Below are positions 1 through 9,124 of a stretch of DNA of 64,000 nt, one piece after another. The stretch's first letter is position 1. Every line of letters starts with the position of its first letter. The notes beneath the pieces are model-generated. The model was not told the origin of the DNA. It did not search any database and worked only from the letters and a program-made list of their open reading frames with translations. The translations under genes and the position numbers were made by a program. Location of the stretch: positions 148,483-212,482 of the forward strand of contig JAWXUL010000003.1 of the NCBI GenBank assembly GCA_044432725.1. Reading direction: 5' to 3'. This DNA comes from JAWXUK01 sp044432725 (GTDB taxonomy: Bacteria; Bacillota; Clostridia; Oscillospirales; Oscillospiraceae).

Positions 1-391
1 CAAAGAAAATCGCATCATTAAAAGAAACAAAGACAAATCCATCTCCCTTCGTCACAGCAATGGTACTTTCCGTACTACTACTATCCGAAGCTGCAGCCTG
101 TAATGCCACATAAAGCATTTCCAAAGCAATATCAATGATTTCCTCGGTCAACTCAGGAATCAAATCGCTATCACCACCGTCTGGATCTGTTTCATCACTA
201 TCTGTGGCGACCACTTCCTCAATCAGAGTAGATGCGTCAGAGTTAAATGCTTTCACAATAAGGTTCCACTTTTCTTCATCTACGCTTGACATAGCATACA
301 TAAGAACGAAGAAACAGAGCAGCAAGGTCACCATGTCTCCATAAGTACCCATCCAGTCCGCTGCCTCTTCTTCTGGCAATTCTTTTGCCAT
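1..391 (-). CDS. motB: Flagellar stator protein MotB, N-terminal part (cut by window edge)
   Basis: Minus-strand gene whose 130 N-terminal codons are present; the rest, including the OmpA-like peptidoglycan-binding domain, lies beyond the left edge. MotB pairs with MotA in the proton-driven stator and anchors it to the wall. The short acidic N-terminus is followed by one membrane helix containing GTYGDMVTLLL; Asp19 there matches the family's essential proton-carrying aspartate. The plug/linker region is unusually rich in Asp, Glu and Ser. The ATG at 391 follows AAGGAG and GAGG motifs, and the gene begins 39 bases after motA ends, so the two should be cotranscribed. Confidence 0.93.
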   Translation of the reverse strand, partial: MAKELPEEEAADWMGTYGDMVTLLLCFFVLMYAMSSVDEEKWNLIVKAFNSDASTLIEEVVATDSDETDPDGGDSDLIPELTEEIIDIALEMLYVALQAAASDSSSTESTIAVTKGDGFVFVSFNDAIFF

Positions 392-430
392 TGTACCTCA
401 ACTCCTTTCTCTTTGATTGATGTTTTTTTC

Positions 431-1255
431 TTACTCTCCACCACCAGCAGGTGCATCGGAACGATCCCCAGTGGCAACAAAGGTAAGTAATTTTTCTCGA
501 ATTGATTTTGGGTTAGCACCAGACTGAATCGCCATAATACCTTCCACAATGATTTCTTTACACAAAAGTTCTTGCTGATTCCGAGTGGTCAAGTTCGCTG
601 CGATAGGTCCAAAGACAATATGTGCCACAATACAACCGTATAATGTGGTAATCATCGCAACACCCATGTCCGATGCCAAGGAACCCATACCGTCACTGGA
701 ATCACCACCCATGTTTGCAAGCATGTTCACCAGTCCCACCAAGGTACCAATCATACCCATAGCAGGTCCAACACCCTCACCCTTTTTATAGATAGCAATC
801 CCTGCACCATGTCTTGCGCTACCTTGGTCAAGGTCGTTTAGCATAACATCTTTCACCTTGTCAGGGTCATTGTTATCCACAATTTGCATGATACAAAATT
901 TGAAAAAAGGATCTTCTTGTTTCGCGCCTTGTTCTTCCAAAGCCAATAGCCCATTTTTCCGTGCCACTTGAGCAAGATCAACCAGTTGGTCGATATAGAC
1001 CATGGGATCATATAACTTTGCATTGAGCATAATCTTGAAATGTTTAGGGATACTCTTCAAATCCGAAGGCTTCGCACTGGCGATGATAACCATCAAAGTA
1101 CAGCCCACAACGATCATAATCGAGGTAGGGTCAATAAAGTTCCCCAACTGGTATGCACTGACTGCAAAATCCCCATTATCATCCGTGGTGAACATCATAG
1201 CAGCAATCATAATGGCAAGTGCCCCAACAACACCTATGATATACGTTAAATTCAT
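431..1255 (-). CDS. motA: Flagellar stator protein MotA
   Basis: MotA forms the ring of the stator that pushes on FliG to rotate the flagellum. The 274-residue length is normal. Four membrane helices are visible, two at the N-terminus (about 5-25 and 35-60) and two in the C-terminal half. The motif GVGPAMGMIGTLVGLV carries the conserved proline near the third helix, and the fourth helix ends in the FGPIAANL motif with the second conserved proline. The cytoplasmic loop has the charged LLALEEQ segment that contacts FliG. The ATG is preceded by GAGGAA. It follows flbD after a 250-base spacer and is followed by motB. Confidence 0.96.
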   Translation of the reverse strand: MNLTYIIGVVGALAIMIAAMMFTTDDNGDFAVSAYQLGNFIDPTSIMIVVGCTLMVIIASAKPSDLKSIPKHFKIMLNAKLYDPMVYIDQLVDLAQVARKNGLLALEEQGAKQEDPFFKFCIMQIVDNNDPDKVKDVMLNDLDQGSARHGAGIAIYKKGEGVGPAMGMIGTLVGLVNMLANMGGDSSDGMGSLASDMGVAMITTLYGCIVAHIVFGPIAANLTTRNQQELLCKEIIVEGIMAIQSGANPKSIREKLLTFVATGDRSDAPAGGGE

Positions 1256-1506
1256 ATCAATTCCTCATCCATTCTTACGCACAATTCCTTTGTGCTTTCT
1301 ATTTTAACTTCTCTCTTTATATTCACATGAAAAACAAAAGCTGAATCATAAAAGAACGATTTTTTGTTCGCAAATCCTTTTTAATAAGAAAAAAACTAAG
1401 TAGTTTAAAGTTTTTAGAACAAAAATGTGATAGAAGAAGTCATTCTATTATTCTTTTGACGTTTTGACTGTTTCTCACAAGAAGCAAGAAGGAAAATTCC
1501 CCCATC

Positions 1507-1725
1507 CTAGGGGCGATTATCTTCGATGGAAATCGAACGATAAACATCCTTCACCTTGGCTGAATATTCAATAATCATTTCCAGAACTTCCTCTGGCGTT
1601 TCATTGACTATGTAATAGTCACGAGTCGTCATGACGATTTTCGTTTCTGGAATCATCTCGATACAAAGAATTTGTCTGTGATTTATAATAAACTTCTCAG
1701 AACTTCTTTTTGTTAATACAATCAT
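1507..1725 (-). CDS. swrD: FlbD/SwrD-family flagellar protein
   Basis: A 72-residue protein of the FlbD (YlzI/SwrD) family, found between flgE and the motor genes in Gram-positive fla operons. In Bacillus the homologue increases flagellar torque; the mechanism is not fully settled. The diagnostic start MIVLTKRSSEKFIIN and the IEMIPETKIVMTT segment are present. I chose the ATG at 1725 because AGGAG lies 7 bases upstream; longer readings to 1803 lack a site. A short stem (CCCC...GGGG) overlaps the stop codon and may weakly attenuate transcription into motA. Confidence 0.85.
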   Translation of the reverse strand: MIVLTKRSSEKFIINHRQILCIEMIPETKIVMTTRDYYIVNETPEEVLEMIIEYSAKVKDVYRSISIEDNRP

Positions 1726-1891
1726 GACGATACTCCTATAAATTATAATGAGGGCTGGCAATATTTCCATTGCTGACAAGATTGCCAGCCCAAAGCATTC
1801 CAATGAAATTGGATTGTTGAAAGATTTTTTGAAAGATTTTACGCTTTTGGGAAGATTTCGATTGTTGTCATCAAGACTGCAATGAAAGAAA

Positions 1892-3442
1892 TTAACGTTT
1901 CAGATTAACAAGTTCTTCAAGCATACTGTCTGTCACTGTGACAATACGAGTATTTGCCTGATACCCACGTTGGGTGATAATCATTTCTGACATTTCAGTG
2001 GCAAGGTCAACGGTTGACGCTTCCAAGCCATAAGCTTCGATAGAAGAACCACCTGCATTCCCAATGGCGTCCAAATCACTGATTCCTTCGTAAGTAACTT
2101 CTCCAGTTTCTTCGTCCACTGTTCCAGTTTTGTTGGCAAGATACAAACCATCTGCCAAACCACCAGCAATGGAAACACGAAGGTTACCAGAACCACCCAA
2201 AGCACTGTAATAGTGTCCACCAGTATTAGTCACACCGGAGGTGTTATCCACAGTAGCTACAGCGATATATCCCACCACCACAGGCTCCCCAGTGACAGAG
2301 TTAATACCAGATATCATACCAGAACTACTAATGCTCACGCTGGAAAGTTGTACGGAATAAGCACTGGTGTTAGCAACCATTTGAGAGGTGTTATAGCCCA
2401 AAGGATAAGTTTCCCCGATGTCAGGTCCACCCCACTCGTTGACTAAATCACCATTCTCGTCGTAATAAACTTCAGCAGTTTGGTTAAAGCTTGCATTACC
2501 ATTCAGGACATCTGGCTCGGAAAGATAAGAATAAACCGCAGAGCTTTCTTTCCAGTTTTCAGATTCCACATAGGTCAGTTCAGACACCTGTGCATCTGCT
2601 ACGCCTTGAAGGTAATCACTTGTTGATGTAAAGCCACTATGCTCTACCATTTTGATAAAAGCACTGTAACCTGTATATTCTGCATAGCCATCATCGTCTA
2701 CACCTAGCTCTTCCCCATCAGCATCCCGATTTACTGTGAATGAGTAAGTTCCTGCTGGATCAAAATACATCAATCCGCCTTCATCTTCTCCTACTGCAGT
2801 ACCACCCCAATAGTCACCTTCTGAGATGCTGTAATACAAGGTCAAGCCACCATTTTCATAAGTAGGTGTAGCAGCAGCTAATGGGTATTGCAATGGCACA
2901 AGGTCTGTACTCAAAATAGTTGGTTCGATGATGGTTGGATCTTCCAAAATTTCTGCTTCTGTGGCATTTGGGTTATAAGCTGGATTTTGCACCATCGCAA
3001 AACCATAGACGATATTACCAGCTGCGTCAGTGATATAACCATCAGAGTCAGGACGGAAGTCACCCATACGGGTCAATGCCAAAGAGGAAATATCCCCAAC
3101 AGTGGAGAAAGTCCCATTTTTATCCCCTACAAGGAAGAAACCATCCCCTGTAATCATACAGTCCAGAGCGTAACCAGTGGGAGAATAAGTACCTGCTGCC
3201 ATATTCACGTCCACAGAACTCACTTTGGAACCATAACCATACTGAGTAGGGTTCACACCCCCTGTGGTAAGACCTGCACTGTCTTGCCCAGCACGTGCTG
3301 TGGAGTAGATGGATTCTGTAAATGTCATACGTGTGGTTTTATAGCTGTGTGTATTAACGTTTGCGATGTTGTTACCAATGACGTTCAACTTGCTCATATG
3401 AGATTGCAAGCCTGAAATCGCCGAATATAATGCTCCTGTCAT
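1892..3442 (-). CDS. flgE: Flagellar hook protein FlgE
   Basis: FlgE polymerises into the hook, the universal joint between rod and filament. The 516-residue product has the N-terminal D0 signature (LYSAISGLQSHMSKLNVIGN, then NIANVNTHSYK) and the C-terminal helix ending in IITQRGYQANTRIVTVTDSM. The middle carries hook surface domains rich in Asp, Gly and Tyr. It lies between the TIGR02530-type gene and flbD, the usual order. The AAAGGAG site is 11 bases before the ATG, and a perfect 11-bp RNA hairpin sits just upstream in the intercistronic gap. Confidence 0.96.
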   Translation of the reverse strand: MTGALYSAISGLQSHMSKLNVIGNNIANVNTHSYKTTRMTFTESIYSTARAGQDSAGLTTGGVNPTQYGYGSKVSSVDVNMAAGTYSPTGYALDCMITGDGFFLVGDKNGTFSTVGDISSLALTRMGDFRPDSDGYITDAAGNIVYGFAMVQNPAYNPNATEAEILEDPTIIEPTILSTDLVPLQYPLAAATPTYENGGLTLYYSISEGDYWGGTAVGEDEGGLMYFDPAGTYSFTVNRDADGEELGVDDDGYAEYTGYSAFIKMVEHSGFTSTSDYLQGVADAQVSELTYVESENWKESSAVYSYLSEPDVLNGNASFNQTAEVYYDENGDLVNEWGGPDIGETYPLGYNTSQMVANTSAYSVQLSSVSISSSGMISGINSVTGEPVVVGYIAVATVDNTSGVTNTGGHYYSALGGSGNLRVSIAGGLADGLYLANKTGTVDEETGEVTYEGISDLDAIGNAGGSSIEAYGLEASTVDLATEMSEMIITQRGYQANTRIVTVTDSMLEELVNLKR

Positions 3443-3481
3443 AGTTGAAATAACTCCTTTTGTTCTAAACAGTCACTGTCA

Positions 3482-3508
3482 GGGGAGAAATCATTCGGAT
3501 TTCTCCCC
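3482..3508 (-). other. Intercistronic hairpin upstream of flgE
   Basis: The arms GGGGAGAAATC and GATTTCTCCCC form a perfect 11-bp stem with a 5-base loop in the 96-base gap between the TIGR02530-type gene and flgE. There is no U-run on the minus strand after it, so it is not a standard terminator. Likely roles are mRNA processing or stabilisation of the flgE message; this is inference. Confidence 0.6.
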
Positions 3509-3538
3509 AAAAGCATCCAAAAGAGGTCCTGCTTTTTA

Positions 3539-3925
3539 TTAGAATAAAACAGCGCCGTCGATGTTTGTAAAAATATTTTCTTTCATTTCTTCTTGGGTCA
3601 TTGTGGTAATCACCCGTTGATTTGGCACATTGATGATAAACGCATTCACTGTGTCAAAGGCAAGAATATTATTTGCCCCCTTAGCCTCTGCTTTTTCCAC
3701 AGAGCTTGCCAGTTGGTCCATCAAATCTGCTGTCACTTCAATACCACGTTGCTCTGCTCGCGCCATGGCATGTTTGGAAAAGGCAAGACTATCCTGTCCT
3801 TTGCTCAGTTCCTGCTGTAGGGCTTCCCCGAAACTTCCTTGTTCCGACTGCATCTGCGAAGGTCGGTTGTTGGCACTTTGGGGGCTTTGATATCCTGGCG
3901 AAATACCAGATACATTCTTTATCAT
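3539..3925 (-). CDS. Flagellar operon protein, TIGR02530 type
   Basis: A 128-residue protein matching the short conserved family annotated as flagellar operon protein TIGR02530, which occurs between flgD and flgE in Gram-positive and related fla operons. The conserved part includes SFGEALQQEL, SKHAMARAEQRGI and the C-terminal NAFIINVPNQRVITTM. No membrane segment or signal peptide is seen. The function is not established; position suggests a cytoplasmic role in hook assembly or export. The ATG has a GAGG site 8 bases upstream. Confidence 0.85.
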   Translation of the reverse strand: MIKNVSGISPGYQSPQSANNRPSQMQSEQGSFGEALQQELSKGQDSLAFSKHAMARAEQRGIEVTADLMDQLASSVEKAEAKGANNILAFDTVNAFIINVPNQRVITTMTQEEMKENIFTNIDGAVLF

Positions 3926-4039
3926 ACCATCATCCTCGCTTTAGGTAAACAGTTTTCTGATTTTTTGTAGAAAAATCCAATTTCTCCCACTGCTCGCCTT
4001 TGTTTTTTAGTTATATTTTTGCGGTTTTTCCCTTAGTTC

Positions 4040-4939
4040 TTAACCTAAGGCGTGAGTTGCTGCTTCAAGTAGTTCATCTGCTGACATACCAGCATAATCA
4101 GAGTTAGACAAAATTGAATCAGTGTCATCATTGGTATCACTGTCGGTGTTGTTTTCTCCATCACCTACTGTTGTTCCATTTCCTTCTGTGTTGTCCTCGC
4201 CGTCCACGTCCAGATCTGCATCAGGATCCACTGTTGTGTCAGAGCCATCGCCTTCCCCTTCTTCTTCAGGGACAGTGCTTTCAGGTAGTTTACCAATCGC
4301 CATGATAGAAGAAACCAAGTGGAATGAAGTTTGACCTTCAAAGAAGATAACTGGAACGCCATCATAATAACCAGAAGCTGCGACCTTTCCTGTCTCTTCA
4401 ATAAAGTTGCCTTCTTCGTCATAATAAGCAACAGTCACTTCTTGTCCAACCAACTGTGCATTATAAAGCATTGCATTGGTCGCTGTCATCTCTGTGACAC
4501 TGGATTCCATAGAGGTCATCGCTTGCATATTAGTCATCATACAAAGCTGATTCATCATCTCTGAAGTAGAGGCAGTATCATCAATGCTTTGACTTTGGAA
4601 TTGCAACAACATCAATGCTAGCATATCCATAAAGGAAAGTTCGTCATTTGCAGTGTTTTCACTTTCGATGTCAGGACGAGTATAAGCGTCATTTGGAGTG
4701 GTTCCAGTGGTAGAATCCGAGGAAGTATCATCCTCTGTGCCTCCTGTGCCCTCATTATCATCAGTGTCATCGGTAATTGCTGATGCATTTCCAGCTACTT
4801 GTGCTTCTGCTGTCAAAATGTCAGTAAAATTACTTTCTCCATCACTGGATAAAGTAGCAGAATCTGTTGTACTATTTGCTAGATAAGTAGCCGCTGTACT
4901 GTAATTTGCATAGAGATCATAATTTGAAATTGTACTCAT
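4040..4939 (-). CDS. flgD: Flagellar hook capping/assembly protein FlgD
   Basis: FlgD caps the growing hook and is needed for FlgE polymerisation. The conserved N-terminal region is present (DELSFMDMLALMLLQFQSQS, then MMNQLCMMTNMQAMTSMESS), and the following LVGQEVTVAY segment matches the start of the FlgD core. The product has 299 residues; the first 100 and last 75 residues are low-complexity and rich in Asp, Glu, Ser and Thr, unlike compact FlgD proteins. AAAGGAG precedes the ATG. It is 12 bases downstream of fliK. A short stem overlaps the stop codon (4031-4050). Confidence 0.9.
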   Translation of the reverse strand: MSTISNYDLYANYSTAATYLANSTTDSATLSSDGESNFTDILTAEAQVAGNASAITDDTDDNEGTGGTEDDTSSDSTTGTTPNDAYTRPDIESENTANDELSFMDMLALMLLQFQSQSIDDTASTSEMMNQLCMMTNMQAMTSMESSVTEMTATNAMLYNAQLVGQEVTVAYYDEEGNFIEETGKVAASGYYDGVPVIFFEGQTSFHLVSSIMAIGKLPESTVPEEEGEGDGSDTTVDPDADLDVDGEDNTEGNGTTVGDGENNTDSDTNDDTDSILSNSDYAGMSADELLEAATHALG

Positions 4940-4951
4940 TTTTTTCTCCTT

Positions 4952-6175
4952 TTACCCATCTAGGGAAAATTGCACCAAGCCTAGGCGCAGTTGTTGCATG
5001 AAATCGTCACTCACAACACCTTGCTCCTGATCTTGCTCTTGCTCTTGTTGTTCTTGTTGCTCTTGGTTTTCTTGCTCTTGATTCAAATCAGCTTGGGAAT
5101 CATCTGCACTTTGAGCACCTTGCACTGTGGTTTCCACAGTCACTGTAGTGCCATTTTGAGCCAAAGCTTGGGCAATACTTTCTGCATGGCTTCCCAAAAT
5201 ACTGGCTGCATTGCTATCAGCTGCTTGGAAAATCACTTGCAACACGCCGTCTGCTGTTTGTGTCAACTGGATGGTCAAAGTCCCTAAATTATCTGGTGTC
5301 AACTGAATCGTCACTGTTTTATCGCCATTTTCATTGGCAGTCTCGATGATTTTTGCCAGTTTTCCATCCATTTCAGGGTCACGAGTATCCAGATTTTCGC
5401 CTACTTTAATGTGCGTAGTTTCTGCTTTATCAAACACTCTTGTTCCAGAATCTTCCACTTCTAACAAAACAGGTTCATCACCATCTGTTGTCGTCGTTGG
5501 TTCTTTGGTTTCCACAGGTGTTTCACTGTTGTTTTCTTCTTGAAAATCAGTTTGCTCCCCAGTTTCAGCAGTTTCAACCTGAACCACTTCTTCAGTCACA
5601 ACTTCGCTTTCTTCACTTTGTGCTTCAGGCAGAACCATAGGCTCCCCATCATCCACTACTTCCAAAACCTCAGCAGTTTCTTCTAAAGTAAAGACTTCTT
5701 CTGTTTCAGGCAGAAGCAAAGCTTCCTCTGATACTTCTTCGCCTGTGCCATTGCCTAATTGAGAGTTCACTTCACTGTCTCCAAGATCAAGCATTTCTCC
5801 GTCCATCAAAGGTACTTCTTCTGTACGAGCCACAGTTTCTGATTGAGCCACCATAGCTTCATCCATTTTTTCCACAGCTTCAATCCCAGGAATTGGTGTT
5901 GCTTGTGCGTTCAAAGCTGCCATCAGTACCATTTGCACATCTGTAACCTCAGTATCTATCGCAGGCACACCTTCTTGGCTGTCTTCTGGATTCCCTTGAA
6001 GATCACTGTCATCTGTCACAGAATCGCTGGTCACTTCACTGGAATCAGTGCTGTTCACTTGATCTTGTAGCATACTTTCAAATTCTTTCCCATTATCAGT
6101 AGAGCTAGAAGAACTAGAACTGCTTGTGCTACTTGTGCTAGGCGCAATCATATCCACACTTGTATTTATCGTCAT
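4952..6175 (-). CDS. fliK: Flagellar hook-length control protein FliK
   Basis: FliK is a secreted ruler that sets hook length and switches the export gate to filament substrates. The recognisable part is the C-terminal Flg_hook domain near residues 280-350 (KTVTIQLTPDNLGTLTIQLT, then VIFQAADSNAASIL). The N-terminal two thirds are acidic low-complexity sequence with a serine run, and the C-terminus has a Gln/Glu stretch, as is common in this poorly conserved family. I placed the start at 6175 because a full AGGAGGTGA site lies just upstream; the longer frame to 6217 has none. Confidence 0.88.
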   Translation of the reverse strand: MTINTSVDMIAPSTSSTSSSSSSSSTDNGKEFESMLQDQVNSTDSSEVTSDSVTDDSDLQGNPEDSQEGVPAIDTEVTDVQMVLMAALNAQATPIPGIEAVEKMDEAMVAQSETVARTEEVPLMDGEMLDLGDSEVNSQLGNGTGEEVSEEALLLPETEEVFTLEETAEVLEVVDDGEPMVLPEAQSEESEVVTEEVVQVETAETGEQTDFQEENNSETPVETKEPTTTTDGDEPVLLEVEDSGTRVFDKAETTHIKVGENLDTRDPEMDGKLAKIIETANENGDKTVTIQLTPDNLGTLTIQLTQTADGVLQVIFQAADSNAASILGSHAESIAQALAQNGTTVTVETTVQGAQSADDSQADLNQEQENQEQQEQQEQEQDQEQGVVSDDFMQQLRLGLVQFSLDG

Positions 6176-6331
6176 ATTCTCACCTCCTTTCAAATATGTA
6201 TGAGAGTCATCTCTCAATGTATCAAAGAAAACATCTTAGGTCAAGTGGTACTTTCTCCCAGACATCTACTTTCTCGTTACTTTTCCTCTTTAAACCATCT
6301 ATCAATACTTGTGTTTCTGATTCTTTTCTTC

Positions 6332-6787
6332 TTAAGAAGCAGAATTTCGATTCAAAGCCCAAGTACCTGCCACCAATTCATCAATGAAAGCTTCTTCTGC
6401 TTTGGTCGCAGCTTTGTTATAATCTTCTAATTTTTTCTCTCTCAGCTTTTCAGCAGAGGAGGCATCTTGTTTTGCTAGAATCATTTCTTGACGACGTTCT
6501 TCCGCCACTTGCTCCAGACGAAGGAGTTCTTTTTTTTCTTTTTTGATGGTATCTTCTAAAGTACGAAGACAGGATTCGCAACTCATTGCCTCTACCACTG
6601 TCATCCCCACCGCTTTTTTCATGCAGAATTCATCGTTAAAGTCATTATATTCATCTTGAGCTGCAAAATAGATATGCTCTTGTGTCAAGGCATGACCTTG
6701 AGCCGTCGCATATTCCTGTTGCTTTGATTCCAAAACCTGTTGCCGATATCCCAGCATTGTCTCCAGAGAGAATTGAAATTTTTTCAA
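6332..6787 (-). CDS. fliJ: Flagellar export chaperone/ATPase stalk protein FliJ
   Basis: FliJ is the coiled-coil stalk of the FliI export ATPase, analogous to the gamma subunit of F-type ATPase. The 151-residue product is nearly all charged helix, starting KKFQFSLETMLGYRQQ, the standard FliJ opening. It follows fliI at the expected place. The best start is the TTG at 6787, preceded by AAAGGTGG with 6-base spacing; the frame extends ten codons further upstream but without a site. Confidence 0.85.
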   Translation of the reverse strand: MKKFQFSLETMLGYRQQVLESKQQEYATAQGHALTQEHIYFAAQDEYNDFNDEFCMKKAVGMTVVEAMSCESCLRTLEDTIKKEKKELLRLEQVAEERRQEMILAKQDASSAEKLREKKLEDYNKAATKAEEAFIDELVAGTWALNRNSAS

Positions 6788-6837
6788 GAGAACACCACCT
6801 TTCCTTCCTCCATACATTATGGACTATATCCATTATA

Positions 6838-8145
6838 TCACACTTCTTGGAAAATATCACGTAAAAGTTCTAAACTTTTTTCAAAAGAAAATGTATCATT
6901 TATTTCCTGTTGTAAAAAGAAATTTATTTCATCAATTTTAGCAAGAGCCAAGTCCAATTTGGGATTGGTACCTTCTTTATAAGCCCCAATAGACACAAGG
7001 TCATAGTTTTTCTCATAGACCCCTAAAACATCTCGTAATTTCGAGGACAAAGCCCGATGCTCTGGATCAGCAATTTCTGTCATCAAACGAGAAATACTTG
7101 CTGAAACATCAATGGCGGGGAAGTGGTTACTATTGGCAAGCCGTCTTGTTAAAACAATATGCCCATCCAAAATACCACGCACTGTGTCAGCAATGGGTTC
7201 ATTGGTATCATCCCCCTCCACCAGAACCGTATAAACCCCAGTGATAGAGCCTTTTTCAAAGTTTCCACTTCGCTCTAAAAGCTTGGGCAGTTCTGCATAG
7301 ATAGAAGGCGTATAGCCCCTTGCCACAGGTGGTTCTCCCACTGATAAACCTATCTCACGCTGTGCCATGGCAAAACGTGTGAGAGAATCCATCATCAAAA
7401 GAACATCCAAACCTTGGTCACGGAAATATTCCGCAATCCCTGTGGCAACCGTGGGGCATTTCATCCGAAGCATAGCAGGTTGGTCAGAAGTCGCTACCAC
7501 CAAAATCGAGCGACGCATTCCTTCCTCGCCCAAATCCTTCTGAACGAATTCCAAAACTTCTCTGCCCCGTTCCCCAACCAGAGCAATCACGTTGATATCT
7601 GCCTTCACATTTCGAGCAATCATGCCCATAAGTGTAGATTTCCCCACACCAGATCCAGCAAATATCCCGATTCTTTGTCCTTTCCCAATGGTCAAAGTAG
7701 AGTCGATGGCCTTGATACCAAACTCCATTCTTTCCCGTATGGGAGGACGAGACAGGGGGTTAATATAACTACTGTCAATACAATGACTGTGCCCACCTTG
7801 AAAAGGCTCTTTTCCGTCAATGGGTTGCCCTAAGGCGTTGATAATTCTCCCTCGCAGAAAATTCCCCACTTTTAAAGTGAGTCGTTTTCCTGTGTTTCGC
7901 ACAAAGTTACCAGAAGAAATCCCACTCATGTTGGCATAAGGCATCAAAAGAATGTGGTCATTTTTAAACCCCACCACCTCTGCTGGCACTTGTCCACCAG
8001 ATTCACCACTGTAAATCCGACAAATATCCCCAATGGCAGCACGGCTCCCCGAAGCTTCTATGGACATACCCACAATGTTTTCAATTTTACCTGTATGACT
8101 TACCGTTTCAGCCTTTGCGATTCTATCAATAGCATCTTGAAACAT
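6838..8145 (-). CDS. fliI: Flagellum-specific ATP synthase FliI
   Basis: FliI is the hexameric ATPase that energises unfolding and delivery of flagellar export substrates. The 435-residue length is normal. The P-loop AGSGVGKST is at residues 163-171, the Walker B region is VLLMMDSLTRFAMAQRE, and the catalytic glutamate lies in ALVGERGREV. The C-terminal domain ends in the helical segment that meets FliJ. Neighbours fliH upstream and fliJ downstream complete the soluble export module. AGGAGG precedes the ATG. Confidence 0.97.
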   Translation of the reverse strand: MFQDAIDRIAKAETVSHTGKIENIVGMSIEASGSRAAIGDICRIYSGESGGQVPAEVVGFKNDHILLMPYANMSGISSGNFVRNTGKRLTLKVGNFLRGRIINALGQPIDGKEPFQGGHSHCIDSSYINPLSRPPIRERMEFGIKAIDSTLTIGKGQRIGIFAGSGVGKSTLMGMIARNVKADINVIALVGERGREVLEFVQKDLGEEGMRRSILVVATSDQPAMLRMKCPTVATGIAEYFRDQGLDVLLMMDSLTRFAMAQREIGLSVGEPPVARGYTPSIYAELPKLLERSGNFEKGSITGVYTVLVEGDDTNEPIADTVRGILDGHIVLTRRLANSNHFPAIDVSASISRLMTEIADPEHRALSSKLRDVLGVYEKNYDLVSIGAYKEGTNPKLDLALAKIDEINFFLQQEINDTFSFEKSLELLRDIFQEV

Positions 8146-8204
8146 CCATTTGCCTCCTTTTGTTGATTGATTGTCGGCAGTTTGTTTCTATGCCACTGTT
8201 TTCT

Positions 8205-9110
8205 TTAAAATACACCAGTATCTCGACTACTTCCTTGGTCAAAGACAAGATTTCTGATATTGTTCACCTGTGTGGACAAACTTGCATCGATGATTTCTTC
8301 TGGTGTTTCTATGATACAAGTACCCAGTTCGTCATCCTTCATGGGGATAATCCGAACGTGTTCTGACATGGCTGACATGGACAAAGATAGTGCTGGTGAA
8401 ATTTCAGCAAGCCCTTGCTGATCGCAACCAGAAATATAGATATGCATCCACTCTCGACGCTTTAGTTTGTCCGTTGCCGAGCGAATCATACGGACAATCA
8501 CCTCGCTACTGGTTTTCAAACTGACCCTTACTACTTTTTCTGCCACAGCAATGGCAAGGTCTCGCAGTTCTTCCACTGTATCAGCAATCATTTGTTCACG
8601 AGCTGTACTGGCATCCTCTAAAAAATCTTTCACTTGTTGGTTCAATGCTTCAGCATAAGCCTCTTGCTCTTCCTTAGATTGCTCTGCTGCATCCATCATC
8701 CCTCGGGCATAGCCATCTCGATACCCTTCGTCTCTTGCACCGCTGCGAAGGAGTTCCAACTCATCCAAGGCTTCCACTTCCACATTGGCAAGAATCTCAT
8801 CCGCTACTGCCCTTGCCTCTGCAATAATACTCTCTGCTTGGACCTGTGCATATTCCACAGGGTCAGGCTGAGAAACTGGCTCTTCCACAGGTTCTTCTGG
8901 AAGTATCTCTTCCACCACTTCCACTTCTTCCACTGGTGGGAGTAATTCTTCCTCTTCCTGTAATTCCTTTTCTATCGCCTTTAACTCTGCTGCCAAAGCC
9001 GGATCTAAAAGATCAAACTCTCCGTTTTCAGACAAATCAGCCTTGGGCAAAACATAAGGCTGTGCTTCTGGGTTTTGAAAACCTTTTAAGATATTACGCA
9101 ATTTTCTCAC
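8205..9110 (-). CDS. fliH: Flagellar export regulator FliH
   Basis: FliH binds and restrains FliI and tethers it to the export gate and C-ring. The 301-residue protein has an acidic N-terminal half (Glu-rich around residues 45-80), a coiled middle with the SARDEGYRDGYARGMMDA glycine-spaced helix typical of FliH, and a C-terminal domain related to F-type ATPase delta subunit. The start is uncertain: GTG at 9110 is used here, but TTG at 9101 has better spacing from AAAGGGTGA. It begins 14 bases after fliG. Confidence 0.87.
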   Translation of the reverse strand: MRKLRNILKGFQNPEAQPYVLPKADLSENGEFDLLDPALAAELKAIEKELQEEEELLPPVEEVEVVEEILPEEPVEEPVSQPDPVEYAQVQAESIIAEARAVADEILANVEVEALDELELLRSGARDEGYRDGYARGMMDAAEQSKEEQEAYAEALNQQVKDFLEDASTAREQMIADTVEELRDLAIAVAEKVVRVSLKTSSEVIVRMIRSATDKLKRREWMHIYISGCDQQGLAEISPALSLSMSAMSEHVRIIPMKDDELGTCIIETPEEIIDASLSTQVNNIRNLVFDQGSSRDTGVF

Positions 9111-9124
9111 CCTTTCCCTTGATA

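Noticed and set aside
2888..3415. Plus-strand ORF of 175 codons opposite flgE
   Set aside because: Cys/His-rich composition typical of an antisense shadow of a conserved gene; no ribosome site.
4114..4564. Several plus-strand ORFs opposite flgD
   Set aside because: Low-complexity shadows of the acidic FlgD tails; no supporting signals.
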